Positions 21,800 to 33,403 of a DNA stretch of 64,000 nucleotides are shown in pieces. Numbering within the stretch: the stretch's first letter is position 1; every line of letters begins with the position of its first letter. The notes beneath the pieces are model-generated. The model saw only the letters and a list, made by a program, of their open reading frames with translations. It had not been told where the DNA came from and ran no database searches. The DNA is from Exobasidium rhododendri (lineage: Eukaryota; Basidiomycota; Exobasidiomycetes; Exobasidiales; Exobasidiaceae): NCBI GenBank assembly GCA_026210745.1, contig CP110630.1:3100001-3164000 (forward strand), given 5' to 3'. The translations under genes were made by a program, and so were the position numbers.

Positions 21800-22714
21800 G
21801 GTATTAGGGTGAGTATGAGGTGGTAAAGAGAGAGGGAAGAGATGATGGGGTGATTGGGAAAGCACTCCTCCCTTTTCTATTCACGCCAACGCCAGGCTCT
21901 ATCTACTGCATCTCCTTCCCTCCTCCCTCCCTACCTCTCTATCCCCAAAGTACACCTTTAGTAATTCTCAAAAAAAAAAGGAAAAAAGGATGATTACAAA
22001 TGACAGGAGCTCTCGGATAATATGGGAACAGCCTCTTATCTTTTTTCCGATGAGAATTCCACTATGCGAACGCGTCAAAGTGAACCTCTTTCATATACTT
22101 CGTCTCATGCAAATCTTGTAAATTCGTTTCGGCGTAGCTGACGGCGGAAAGGTACATGCAAGTGCGTTCGCCGTCGATCGCCGTCCAAGAGTAGAGAGCG
22201 AGGAAGATGAACTTTCACTAATGCCACAAAGATTAGGAGGCATCTCCTCCCTTTTCAGAGAGCATGAGTACTTGCGAAGAACCTCGTGGTTACCACGACG
22301 GTCTGACAGGTACTGCGACATCTAAGCGCAACCTTCACTGCGATTATCGTGGAGTGCACGACGTGGGAGAGATATCGTCCAGATCTGCTGTTACTCGTGC
22401 GTAAGGCCTCCAGATGGAGCACGCCATTCACAGAGGTCGACCACGTGCGCTTCTCTGCTCCTGGAATGAATTTTTGAATTCAAAAAGGTTGTATCTGGAA
22501 TACCAAGAACGTAAGAAAAGAAAGCTACCCTAACTGTACAGTATTGTGACAGAAGAAGGTACACCGCTCGGTTGAGAAGATTGAAGAAGATCAAGAACCA
22601 AAAGCCAGACAAGGCTAAGTTGTTGACTAGTCTCTCCGGCCTGCCTCACTTTCTTCATCTTCTTCCTACTCGATACTCTTGATAATCTCCCTCTCTCAAT
22701 CGGAATCGATCAGC
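21800..22714. promoter_or_regulatory. Divergent CCP1/SAM1 promoter region
   Basis: About 0.9 kb between two start codons facing away from each other. On the SAM1 side the last 80 nt are pyrimidine-rich (about 22625-22705), a common fungal leader for highly expressed genes. It also holds CACGTG at 22442-22447 and a perfect 10-bp palindrome, actgtacagt, at 22533-22542. No gene seen. Confidence 0.5.
22442..22447. promoter_or_regulatory. CACGTG E-box 268 nt upstream of SAM1
   Basis: CACGTG is the core recognised by Cbf1-type bHLH factors, which in ascomycete yeasts act with Met4 on sulfur and methionine genes. Position upstream of a methionine-cycle gene makes it suggestive; a single 6-mer is weak evidence. 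Confidence 0.3.
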
Positions 22715-24131
22715 ATGGTATCTTCTCAAACTGCCCCCGCTCGTGCTCCTCTCCCAGAGGGTCAATTTCTCTTCACATCGTGAGTCTGGTGACGTGGTGG
22801 AGATGGGAGAAAAGATTGAAAGGAATCTAAATGCAGACCCTTGATTGTTTTTGCTCAGCGAGTCTGTCGGTGAAGGACACCCCGACAAGATCTGTGATCA
22901 AGTTTCTGACGCTATTCTTGTGAGTGTCGTATAAACAACACCTCTGTACGTCGTAGCACTGACAGTGCTTGCTGTGTATGTCAGGATGCTTGCTTGGAGC
23001 AAGACCCCAACTCCAAGGTTGCCTGCGAGACAGCTACCAAGACGGGTATGATCATGGTCTTTGGAGAAATTACCACAAAAGCTCACCTCGACTACCAAAA
23101 GATCATTCGAAACAAGATCAAGGACATTGGTTACGATTCATCTGACAAGGGTTTCGACTACAAGACTTGCAATGTCCTTGTTGCCATTGAACAACAATCG
23201 CCCGACATCGCTCAAGGTTTGGATCATGGTGATTTGGAGTCTCATGGTGCAGGTGATCAAGGTATCATGTTCGGTTACGCAACGGATGAGACACCTGAAT
23301 TGATGCCAATGACATTGATGCTTGCTCACAAGCTAAACACTGCATTGGCCACTGCCAGACGTACCGAGACGCTCTCATGGCTTCGACCCGATACAAAGAC
23401 ACAGGTTACCATCCAATACAAGAAGGATGGTGGTGCCATGATTCCCCTTCGAGTCGATACTATTGTCATTTCCGCTCAACATTCCGAAGACATTACGACT
23501 GAGAAGCTGAGAACTGAAATCAAGGAGAAAATCATCAAGCAAGTCATTCCTGCTAATCTCCTAGATGAGAACACTGTCTACCACATCCAACCATCTGGTC
23601 TCTTCATCATTGGTGGTCCTCAAGGTGACGCTGGTTTGACCGGACGAAAGATCATCGTCGATTCCTACGGTGGATGGGGTGCTCACGGAGGTGGTGCCTT
23701 TTCAGGAAAGGACTTCTCCAAGGTTGACCGATCTGCTGCATACACTGCAAGATGGGTGGCCAAATCACTCGTCGCTGCTGGTCTTGCTCGAAGAGTACTG
23801 GTTCAATTGTCTTACGCTATCGGAGTCGCGGAGCCCCTTTCCGTCTTTGTTGACTCTTACGGAACCAGTAGCAAGACTGACGACGAACTTGTCAAGATTG
23901 TTCGAGCCAACTTCAACTTGAAGCCTGGTGTGATTGTTCGTGACTTGGGTCTTCAGAAGCCCATCTACGCAAAGACAGCATTTGGTGGTCACTTTGGTCG
24001 TCCCGAGTTCAGCTGGTGAGTCTTGGCGAGAATTTTGTAGTGTTTCTAACCGTCAAACTTACTGACGCAACATCACTTGACTCACTACGTCGCGGCCTGA
24101 CAGGGAGCAACCAAAGAAGCTCACTTTCTAA
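22715..24131 (+). CDS. SAM1: S-adenosylmethionine synthetase
   Basis: Four exons: 22715-22779, 22859-22919, 22985-24015, 24104-24131; 394 residues, the family's standard length. Introns are 79, 65 and 88 nt. The methionine/ATP-binding signature [18 protein letters not shown] spans exons 2-3, [15 protein letters not shown] and [18 protein letters not shown] are the two other family signatures, and the C-terminus [16 protein letters not shown] is complete only with the 28-nt last exon. It makes SAM from methionine and ATP in the cytosol. Codons are strongly biased to GGT, GCT, AAG and ATC, as in highly expressed genes, and the leader is pyrimidine-rich. Confidence 0.97.
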
Positions 24132-24683
24132 AATCGAGCTCAAAACAGTCTCCGAATCGATTCAACATCGATCAGTAGTCGGCCAAAGCATGCTTGGTGT
24201 GATATGAATTAGCTCTAGGTTGCTCTTGCCGCCAAAGCTTCTCATCCTCCCACGCCACATTGCATCTTGCCCTCCATGCTCTCTCGATCCCTTGGGGATA
24301 TTCTCTTCATCCTCTCTTCTCTGTCTCTTCTCTTTCTTGTCTTTCTCGGATATATCTGCACTGTGGTTCTCTCTCTCTCTCTCTTCATTTGTATTTGCAC
24401 TTCACACGATTCAACATCGACGATCAATATGATCCTCCTAAAAATAATCATCGGCTTCCGTGCTGTGAGGAGATAGACGTTGCGGAGCGGGCTCACTGAA
24501 GTGGATGCCTTCAGATCCTCCCCAGTGACGCGACTCATCACGGCTCATCAGAGGGGCGTGCATACAGAGTGGAGGTTGGCAGGCTGGAGAAGAGTCGACA
24601 AAGGGAAAAAGCCCCGAAACATCAATGCGCGTTAGTAGTATCCACTGCATCGAATTGGGGTGCTTGTTCGTACCACGACATCG
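24132..24683. other. Intergenic region between SAM1 and the scramblase gene
   Basis: About 550 bp with a CT-rich stretch (24300-24400) that is probably SAM1 3' sequence, followed by the scramblase promoter. No supported gene. Confidence 0.4.
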
Positions 24684-26452
24684 ATGTCCGTCGCTTCCCC
24701 AGCAGGCAGAGGTGCAGCAAGACAAGCTTCAAACCTCTGTCGATCTGCCCGGCTCCAAGTGTCAAACACCCACAATTTTTGCTCTAGCTTGAAGCAGGAG
24801 CGGATCCGACACGCTTCTAGCTCCCGCATCCCTGGATCATCTCGACCTTCTCGTGTTAATCCAAGGCCTATTCACAACGACAAACACAGCCATGCACACC
24901 CTCGTAGGGAGGCTGAGATCACTAAAGAAGGAGAGGGTGATGCAAAGGTCGGATCTCGTAGTTTCATGGAGACGAACGGTGCAAGTAGAGGTGATGAAAT
25001 GAATGCGGGGCTTGAGAGGGTGGAAACCGAAGTGGCGACGCCGTTGGGGCTCGAGTCAATCTTAGGGCAGGACACTCTTGTAGTGACGAGACAAGTGGAG
25101 ATGATGAATATATTTCTAGGCTTTGAGCAGGCAAATCGTTACGCAATCAACACAACACAAGGCGAACCAGTAGGGTATCTGGCCGAGACTGAAAAGGGGC
25201 TCTTGGGTGGGAGCATCCAGAGACAGGTCTTGAAGACACATCGACCTTTTGAAGCTCAGATTATGGACACCAATGGAAACGTTGTGTTGGTCATCAAGAG
25301 GCCTTTCACTTTCATCAACAGCACAGTTTCAATCTTTTCGATAGACCCTGAGACGAGAGAGGAGGTGTTGGTGGGAGAAATTCATCAGGTATGGCATCTT
25401 TATCGCAGAAAGTATGAATTGTACATCAACAGGGGTGGGAAAAGGGGCCAGGAAGATTTGGAGCAATTTGCAGATATCGACGAGGGTCTATGGGCTTGGG
25501 ACTTTGTGTTGAAGAACGACAAAGGTCGGCCCCTTGGTGCTATCAGCCGAAACTTCAGAGGGTTAGTAGAGGCGACAGTGGTAATGTGAGCATTTGTCTT
25601 CTGCGTGACGCTAACCCATTCTGCATTACTCTCTGTAAAGCTTCGGAAGGGAGATATTCACTGACACTGGTAAGGATTTTGCCCATGCCGACGGCTCGTA
25701 AAAGATGCAACGAGTGACGGTTCTTCCCCTCTCTGCAGGTCAATACGTTCTGACATTCGACCCAAGCACGCCGACCTCTGACTTACGCCTAGAAGATGTG
25801 AAGAAGAGTGAATCGCCAACATTGGCGAACAGCACGGCCGGCAGGGAACTGATAGAGTCAGGACCTTCACGACAGCTTACGATACAAGAGCGAGTGGTGG
25901 CACTAGCTACAGCCATTTCCGCTGACTTTGGTGAGCGCAATGTCGAGGGAGTTGCAGTGAATGTCCATCTTGCTGAAGGCTTCCACAATCCACATCTACA
26001 TTTCAGATTACTTTAGCAGACACTCGCAAAATAGCGCTGGTGGGTTCCTGCCTTACTGGATGATGAGTGGAGGTGGCTCTGGTAGTTCCGAACCCAAGCC
26101 TGAAGCCGAGGGCTCGACGTCGCCAACCACTCAGGGACAAGATTCTTCGGGAGTGCAAGCGCCTCCGCCTGCTCCAGGCTCTACTGGGACTGGCGCAGAT
26201 GCAGGCACGGCCGCAGGATTCGGAATGTTTGGGGGTGGGAGGGATGGTAGTGATGTTCAGACGGGTCCTTCTTCCTCATCACCGAGCACATATGATGGCA
26301 GTGAATTTGAGTCATCAGCGCCGCCTGCAGATGATTTCGGCCAAGGACAGGAGGATGTGTGGGGGAAGGATGATCCATGGGCAGAACAGACTGGAATGGG
26401 AGAGTCAACTTCAAGCTGGGATTGGTCCGATGTATTCGGTGGTGGGGATTGA
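24684..26452 (+). CDS. AIM25: Mitochondrial phospholipid-scramblase family protein (Aim25-like)
   Basis: Four exons: 24684-25561, 25641-25669 (29 nt), 25739-25930, 26007-26452; 514 residues. The N-terminus is Ser/Arg-rich without acidic residues, like a mitochondrial presequence. The scramblase core runs from about residue 110 to 360: LESILGQDTLVVTRQVEMMN, FEQANRYAI, IKRPFTFINSTVSIF, GEIHQVWHLYRRKYEL, NFRGFGREIFTDTGQYVL and ERVVALATAISADFDYFSRH. The C-terminal 120 residues are Gly/Ser/Pro-rich and acidic, ending in DWSDVFGGGD. Fungal members such as yeast Aim25 and mammalian PLSCR3 are mitochondrial; true lipid scrambling by the family is debated. The start at 24684 is the first ATG in frame. 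Confidence 0.88.
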
Positions 26453-26738
26453 TCACATGTACTAAAGCAAAGCCACCTTCATCTTGTAAATATGCCGTTC
26501 GTGTGCTTCAGCACTATATGCACACAATGCTCAGAGACAGGCGGCTCCCAGAGAAGGGGGAAGGAGGGTGGTGCCACACACCACGTGAGTGACAGAAGCG
26601 CTCTCCCTTCCACTTGTACGATTTAGGGTGTCGCATTTATATGTTGAAATTGGAAAGCGGCCGGATGTTCCAGCATTGTACATCAAGAGGGTAGAGGCTT
26701 CCAGACTACTACTCTCTTTCCCTCATTTATAGCCCCTC

Positions 26739-28696
26739 ATGGATGGGATCAGCACTAACTTATTTCATAATTCTTCCGCTCCCACGTCTGTTCATCCCCC
26801 TCCTACCCTTCCAGTAGCAAATGTGATCGAAAGGGAAGGAATGTCGGGAGTAGAATCACCTCTACCGTCTACGGTTGGCGCTGTACATAGCGCAGCAGGA
26901 AAGCACCAGCGGGAGCGGGAGAGGCGAATAATGCCAGCAAGACTACGTAGAGTGTCCAACTTGCTAGCGGGTAGTACTATTGAAGATGAATTGTCCGGGA
27001 CCAACTCGAAATTAGGTGAGTGATCCGGCTGACAGTGTAAGTGTATGGAGCGTTGGGATGAACACTGCATGGTTTTCTGTCCACACCCCCCCCCTTCAGA
27101 GGCATACCTCTTACCACCAACGATGCCTCTAGCTCTTAACTCCTTCGAAAAAGCTGACTACCATGTGATCGAGACATCCATCTTCGATATCGAGGGAGAT
27201 TACTTTTCTGAGCAGGATATTCACAAGGCGAGCAGATCTACTCATCTGATCGAGACGCCCGAATTCAGGACGCGGGATGATACGGAAATGATGGGAAAGA
27301 CGAGAACCATACGGTCCGAGGTGAGCACGACTCTACTACTATGTGCCGAAGAGCGAAGAGTACTGACCAGATAGCCATATGATCTCCTCCATTCGCTTTC
27401 AAGGAAGACACGTCGGATGCTGCATACGAGAGACGACATCGAAAACCCGACAACCTGGAAAAGAAGCAGCGTAGATTGGAGAAGGAGAGATTAGTTCGTG
27501 ATCGTCGAAAGCTAAAGGAGCGAATCGATCAGTTGAAGTTGGCCGACCCCAGACTACTCATGCCCATCTTGACCGCTCGAGAACAGCAACAGAGGCACAC
27601 GGAAGGAGACGCTCTGACTCCGATGTTAGATACGGCAAGTCCACGAGGAGCAGAAGCGGCATATGGTTTGGGAAAGCAAAACATGAGTGCAGAAGCTGCT
27701 CAGACGTTATCCAAACTGGAACTGCTACGTACGGAACTATTAGAGGAAGCGCACGATACCTTGAAGAGATATGATGCTCTGCTTACCGTGCCCACCGAAG
27801 CTGTCCCACCCATCCATGCAACAAAGCGAAAAGCCGGTGAGAACGACACTGATGAAGGAAAGGGTGCGGGCAAGTCTGGGAGGTCAATCAGTTTGTCTGG
27901 TGCGTTTGCCAACAAGAAAATCGCAGGCGGTAGAAAGTCTGCTTCTGCACTTCAAGGTAAAGCTGCCAGCGACCTCAAAGTCAAGCGCAGGAATTCAGCA
28001 GCAGCTGCGAAATCCGATTCTCCCTCTGCATCGAAAAGGTTGAGTCTAGCAGTCGAAGGACCAAAGTCGCCTTTGCCGTTCAAGCCCGAGGATGGAACAG
28101 TTCGGGCCGAGAACACCTACGCCAACATTCATGCAAGGACGTCTGGAGGTCGATTTGCCCCGAAATCAGCTTTGTCTGGCGAAAAAGGTTCCACCTCCAA
28201 GATCAACACCAAAGGCAAAGTGAAGCCGGAAGGACAAGTTTCACAGAAAAAGCGATCGAGCTCGAAAGTGCTGAACGCAGCGAGGGCCAGGACGAAAGAA
28301 TCAGTTGCTTCAGCTTCTCGTGCCATCAAAAGTATGATTGACACCGCACCCTCGTCAGACACAAAGCCAAGAAGAGTGAAGATTGTCATCAACAAGAAGG
28401 ACAGAGGACGCACAGGAGCAGCAGGAGCGACAGGAGCTAGTAGTAGTAGTCTGCCATCTTCGTCGACTACCACTACGCCCTTTGGCGATACTAACGATGC
28501 AAAGGAGGAAGATGACGACGGTGAAGAATCGACACAAATTGTTAGCGATTCCACCCCGCAAAGAGCAGCGAGATCTGCTCTCACTCTGGAGGAAGCCCAA
28601 GCTTTGCTGGCAAAAGCTATGGAAGACGATGACGATGATGATGAAGTGGAATGGGAAGTCAAGCGAGAGGATCCAAATAGAGGCGAGGCAATGTGA
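26739..28696 (+). CDS. PEHE-domain-like, putative acetyltransferase-complex scaffold
   Basis: Three exons: 26739-27015, 27100-27320, 27404-28696; 596 residues. At the exon 2/3 junction (about residues 166-200) EEDTSDAAYERRHRKPDNLE, followed by KKQRRLEKERLVRDRRKLKE, resembles the PEHE motif of MSL1/KANSL1, which binds MOF-type histone acetyltransferases (pattern: acidic, D-x-AF/Y-x-RRH, then EK+R+ with long basic helix). This similarity is from memory and moderate. The rest is Lys/Ser/Ala-rich and probably disordered, with many SPK- and KR-type sites, ending in an acidic DDDDDDEVEWE tail. A nuclear, chromatin-bound protein is the best guess. Alternative: an unrelated basic coiled-coil protein. 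Confidence 0.7.
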
Positions 28697-28854
28697 AACC
28701 TTTCTCTTTGTTGGTAGCCACAAAGAGCCCTCATAGGTGCCTCACTAGCAATTTCACGCTCACACATCTCCTACCAGTCTTTATGCCTTTCTTTACACAC
28801 GCAAATAATGTCCTTTATAATTTATCATCTATTCACTGTGTGTGATTCGCAACA

Positions 28855-30071
28855 TTACGATCTCTTTTTCGGTTGAAGCTGCAATCTCTGGCCCTGTTGG
28901 TCTGCAGATAAATCGAGATCCCTCCAGCCTGTGAATACAAAGGGAAGTTTATCCGGGTGAAGATGGGGGAATTCTGCAAAGATGGCAATACGTATAGCCT
29001 GATCGGAGAGTCATTGAGCAAAGATTTCTGGTCAGTCTTGTTCCATTAGTCTTGTTCCATTAGGTCCCCACTTACTTCAAAGGCGACCTGCAGATACCGG
29101 GCAAAGAAGTCTCAACGTCAAGACACGGCCTAGGACGAGACAGACACAACACAGCTCACCTTGTACCCTGCTTCATTGATATGAAGACCGTCCTCCACCA
29201 AGAGCGAGGCCAGCCCTCCTTCGACTTTCTTTGCAGCGCTGATGAATACTTCGTTCATGTCTAGGACGGCAATCTTACCGGCTTCTCCCTTTGCTTGTCT
29301 GTCCTTCGTGACCTGCTTGGCAACCTCGTAGAGCCTCTGTCCGTACTCTTTCATTGACTTGTCGTCTAGATGTCCCGGAAATCTTCCAGGGACGACTGTG
29401 TGAGGAGTGACAAGCAACACGTCTGACGATGTGAATTGACGTACGACTGTCACCAAGTTCTTCTCATACTCGTCTATGGGGACCTTTGAACGGAAAAAGT
29501 TGAGAAAGCGTTCATCAATAGACTTTCTGCCACATTCTTCTTACATATTGATTCTGATCCCTTGCAATGGAGTCGTTCGTTCCAAACCAGATTACACCCA
29601 GCTTGCACTTCGTGCCTAGCTCACTGCTACCGCTGGCGAATAAAGTGGGACATAGCGTGACGGCTGCAAGGGCCGAAGGAGGTTGTCAATGAGTTATGCT
29701 GATGGCAAGTCATTCGTAGATTGGAGGCAAACGAGACACAGCATAGCACTTACCCTGCCTCGAAGTGTAGCCGCCGAAGCCCCGACTGACGACTGTGTTC
29801 AGGATGTGTGAGAATGTGTGCATGACCGTCAATTTCAGAGCAAAGCTTCTCGTTTGTGTTGCTATAAGCTATCATCACACGCACCCTCTAGTCGTCTCTG
29901 GTAGAGATCTTGCAAGGACGCAACGAATCCACCGACTTGAGAGGCTTTTTCCGTCAAGCTGTCGCCAAAGCAGATGAGAGTATCGTAGATCGGCAACGCA
30001 TGCATTGCCTCTTTCAGATTCGGATTCGTAAAGTGAGGGAGGTGTGAGGGAGCTAGGTGGGGATCTTTCAC
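28855..30071 (-). CDS. IAH1: IAH1-type SGNH/GDSL esterase (isoamyl acetate hydrolase family)
   Basis: Six exons on the minus strand: 29885-30071, 29754-29792, 29545-29663, 29160-29483, 29076-29087 (only 12 nt), 28855-28998; 825 bases, 274 residues. If translation starts at the second ATG (30005) the protein has 252 residues, nearer the family length. SGNH blocks are present: FGDSLTE (catalytic Ser), VVSRGFGGYTS (Gly), IWFGTNDS (Asn) and EDGLHINEAGY (Asp/His). The microexon encodes VAFE, which restores the family's GY-K-V-x-FEAI reading before IAIFAEFPHLHP. Members hydrolyse short-chain acetate esters in the cytosol. The intron 28999-29075 holds a 14-bp tandem duplication. Divergent from NDC1. 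Confidence 0.9.
29034..29061. repeat. 14-bp tandem duplication in an IAH1 intron
   Basis: agtcttgttccatt occurs twice in direct succession, 29034-29047 and 29048-29061, inside the intron between the microexon and the last exon. The perfect copy suggests a recent event. Confidence 0.85.
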
Positions 30072-30533
30072 TTCTTCTCACACGCTTCTCTGAACCGTTC
30101 TAATTCTATGCAAGATTTCGACCCTCCACCTCTTTCGACTTTTATTTAGTACGGTACTGTAGATCGAGTGATTTAAGCATGGGCTTATCTTTCGTGGGGA
30201 GAGAGGTCTTACTCCCTTTGATCAAAGCATCGCACACTGACAAAGTACATGTACAAAGCAGTCATTCTCAAGAGGTACCTGGCTGGCTTTTCCTTCTGTC
30301 CCGAACAGAGGTAACCAACAAGTAGGAATAAGATGGAGGTTCGATCAGTCCCTGAACTTCCCCAAAGCTGCAATGCTGCCGCTTTCTCCTGGCACCCACG
30401 TGGTGTTCGTGAGGAGGAGGAGGAACGCGAGTTTTGTGTTGCTCTTTCTCTCTGTTTGCGATATTGCACCTCCTTCGCAGGTGTTGAGGTTCTTCTTGAC
30501 TTTGCACCTCGTTGTTGCGCTTTCTTACCCAAC
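30072..30533. promoter_or_regulatory. Divergent IAH1/NDC1 promoter region
   Basis: About 460 bp between the two starts. It holds agtacggtactgtag at 30148-30162, identical to the copy at 4237-4251. An in-frame ATG at 30333 could extend NDC1 by 67 residues, but that stretch has no conserved features. Confidence 0.45.
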
Positions 30534-33222
30534 ATGTCGAGACAGCCAGAAATGGCCTCGACGCCTTCTTCCTCTCCTTTGTTCACTTCTAGGAGGTCTG
30601 GGTCAACTTCACAGGTAACACCACAGGCCAGCAAGACGACAGATCTCCGGTCTAGGAAATCGGCCGCTTTAGACTTCGGAACTCCTTTGAATTTTGAAAG
30701 CACTTCCCCTTTTCGCACGCCGAATAGCTCCAAAAGCTCTTCATTCCTTTCAAAGACTCCCTTTGGAGCTACGAGTAAAGCAGGTGTCATACCAAGCAAC
30801 ACTCCAGCAACGTCACAGCCAGCTACCACCCCTTCGCAGCCATCAAAGCCGCTGACGGGAAGTGCCAAGCTGACGGCAAGATTTCGGTCTTTGTGGCTTG
30901 GAGGAGGCCATGCGACAACAGCTTTGCTACAGGCGAAGAGCTTCCTGCCGTATTCCGGGCTTGCAAAGGTGAGTAGAATGTGAACGGGCGTTCCAAGGCA
31001 AGTCCTAGAGATGAGGCAGCAATCTAACGCCGGTGCACTGTTTCATGCTTGTCCGACCTTAGCTTATGCTCCAGACCAACTTGGATCGATTCTACGCCTT
31101 GTCTCTTCTCTCGATCCACATCTTCTTATCTGTCTCGCTCATTGCGCCACTTCAGCCTGTTTCTTCGCTGCTGTTACCGGTACGACCTACCGTCTTTCTT
31201 CTCTCCCTTGTTGCATTTTCGCTTTCTGTTCTGCCTCTGATATTTCTGCACAGGGCAAGTATCACAGATGTCAAACCACTCTCCAAAAGCATAGCAGGCA
31301 CCGGGCAAGACTTCAAGATAGCGGGTGTCACCCTACGGTCTGGCTCACCTGCTGCGCATTACTATGCTGTCATTCGTCGTAAAGAAACGGCGCTATCGAC
31401 TGGAGTGTATGCTTTGTCAGGCTTTTCCATGGCAGCCTCACATGTTCTCGGATTGATGCTCTACTCTTCGAACTCCGGTACCTGGGCACCTTATCAGTCT
31501 GTTTCCTTTCGAAACGCTCAAGGTCTTCGAGTCTCTTCCTTTCGACCCAACGAAAGGCTTTTCTTTCTTGTGGGCTCAAACTTCATCATTGGAGCTCTGT
31601 ACACGCTGTATCGAGCATTGTCGCTTTCGGCTGCTTTGTCCGATACTTCAGCGCCACTTTCTGCTCCCAAATTTGAGCCACAAGGGACGGTAGAGTCACT
31701 GGGATCTCGCTTGTCCGGTAAGATTCGTCGACGACTGCCTAAAGCGTTTCTGGTCGGAAGTATCTTGCCAAACATTCTCTTGCTATCGTATTTTGCGATA
31801 CGGAGACCTCTCTTCCGAACAATCTTATCGATCATCGGACATCAGTCGACGCTGCGACCATTTCTCATTCCTTCCTTTCGACTGAGATTCTTGACGGCAG
31901 AACTGGCCTTTCGAAACACCGCCATGGGCATCTTCAGTACTTTGACGTGGGAGGTGGTCAATATTTTTTGGGAGGTCATCTTCACTCAACCCTTTCTCGA
32001 CGTATCTGGAGGCCTAAGCCGGTTCTCTCGAGAGCCTACAAGATGTTTGATCGAAGGCCTACAAAGCAGGAGAGCAGCCAATGCCAATGAAACAGGGATG
32101 GGATCGACGGAACGAGATTATTATTCTCACTTTGCCTTTGCCGAGATGGCTATCGTATCATCGACAGACGTTGACAGAAGGAGAGCCATCTTTCGAGACG
32201 TGGGAAGTATGAATGCTAACGCGTTTGAAGGAGCTACCAAGAGCGCTTGGGTGTCGATTGCACAAGAGTGCTTGAAGGTTCTAGAGGAGGAACGAGTGTG
32301 CTTGAGCAGACGAGGTAAGCAGCCCAATGCAAGCGTCACCACGGTATCGACACAGAGTAACGCCGCCCAGCCTCTCAAAGCGTTAGATGCGAATCACAGG
32401 GTAGTGATGGAGAGTGTTGGGAGTGTGACCCAGAAAGGACCAATTACAATATGGGATCGGTTAGCTTCTTCTGGTCTTCCTGCTTCCTCTACCCCAGTGG
32501 CATCGCCTGCGGTCTCGACGATTAGGACGACCTCATCAGCAGGCGCTTCTGACGGTCCCAATAGCATCTTTCACCTTCTGGCTCCTCCTCCTCCTGCTGA
32601 GACCAAAGCGGTCGCAAAACCGGTTGTCACCTCGCCCGCCACAGCAAAGAGCAGCGAAACAGCCTCAACTCTTCTCGCCTCCTTCCTCTTGAACTCTTCC
32701 GGCAGCATCATCAAAAGCGTTGTGTTTCTCATTCCTTCCGACCTTCGACACGTCCTGCTTCGTCTCCCCGTCATCCGATCCATACCTGCCTTGAGGGACT
32801 ATCTCTTCACGCCATCGAATGAGATGATCCTTTACATTGGCAACGTCCCACGCGAAGCAGCTCTAACTACGTGGAGCATTCAGATCCTAAGTACATTGCT
32901 CTCGGCGAGTGTAGAACAGGACGAATACGGTACTGTAGCCTTGTCAAGCAACCAAAAGCTAGGCGTGGATGATGTTCTGGAAGAATTGGCTAGCCTTTTA
33001 CTAGCGTTGAGTGAATGGGGCGCAGAGATTGCGGCCGAGATGCAGGGTCAATCTGATTCGAAGAAGCAAGAATTGACGCATCTGTGGGATCGTCGAGTAG
33101 CACCAATCGTGATAGCTTCTCGGTCAGCCTTGAGCCTTGTCTTGGGTGTCTTTGAACCGACAGGCTTTCGATTGCAACCAAGAGTGCAAGAAAAGGTCGA
33201 CAGGGCCATGGCGGCTGGGTGA
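30534..33222 (+). CDS. NDC1: Nuclear pore/spindle pole membrane nucleoporin Ndc1
   Basis: Two exons: 30534-30968 and 31063-33222; 864 residues. The Ser/Thr-rich N-terminus is followed by six hydrophobic segments (about residues 150-415): SLLSIHIFLSVSLIAPL, PTVFLLSLVAFSLSVLPLIF, GVYALSGFSMAASHVLGLML, LFFLVGSNFIIGALYTLYRA, FLVGSILPNILLLSYFAI and TWEVVNIFWEVIF. The block after span 6 (TQPFLDVSGGLSRF, then RCLIEGLQS, and HFAFAEMAIVSS) is typical of Ndc1/Cut11. Ndc1 anchors nuclear pores in the envelope and, in fungi, the spindle pole body. The first exon starts at MSRQPEM, chosen because the upstream extension to 30333 is unlike the family. Confidence 0.85.
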
Positions 33223-33403
33223 AGGCATTGCTGCCATTGAAGGAAGGCACGCAAAAGCCTGTCAATTGAGAAGATTAATGTACCAATAGTCGTTCAACAA
33301 CGAGCAAATCAATTAGAGTATGGGCAGTACAATTATGCTGTATGATTGCCAGATCGATATATAGTGACGCCGTAGATCTAAATATTCGCGATGGATGGTG
33401 ATG

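Noticed and set aside
28129-28767. 212-codon minus-strand frame over the PEHE-like gene
   Set aside because: It mirrors the Ser/Ala-rich coding frame on the other strand and has no motif.
30333-30533. 67-residue N-terminal extension of NDC1
   Set aside because: Cys-rich and Glu-rich stretch with no family similarity, lying in a divergent promoter; MSRQPEM at 30534 is more likely the start.
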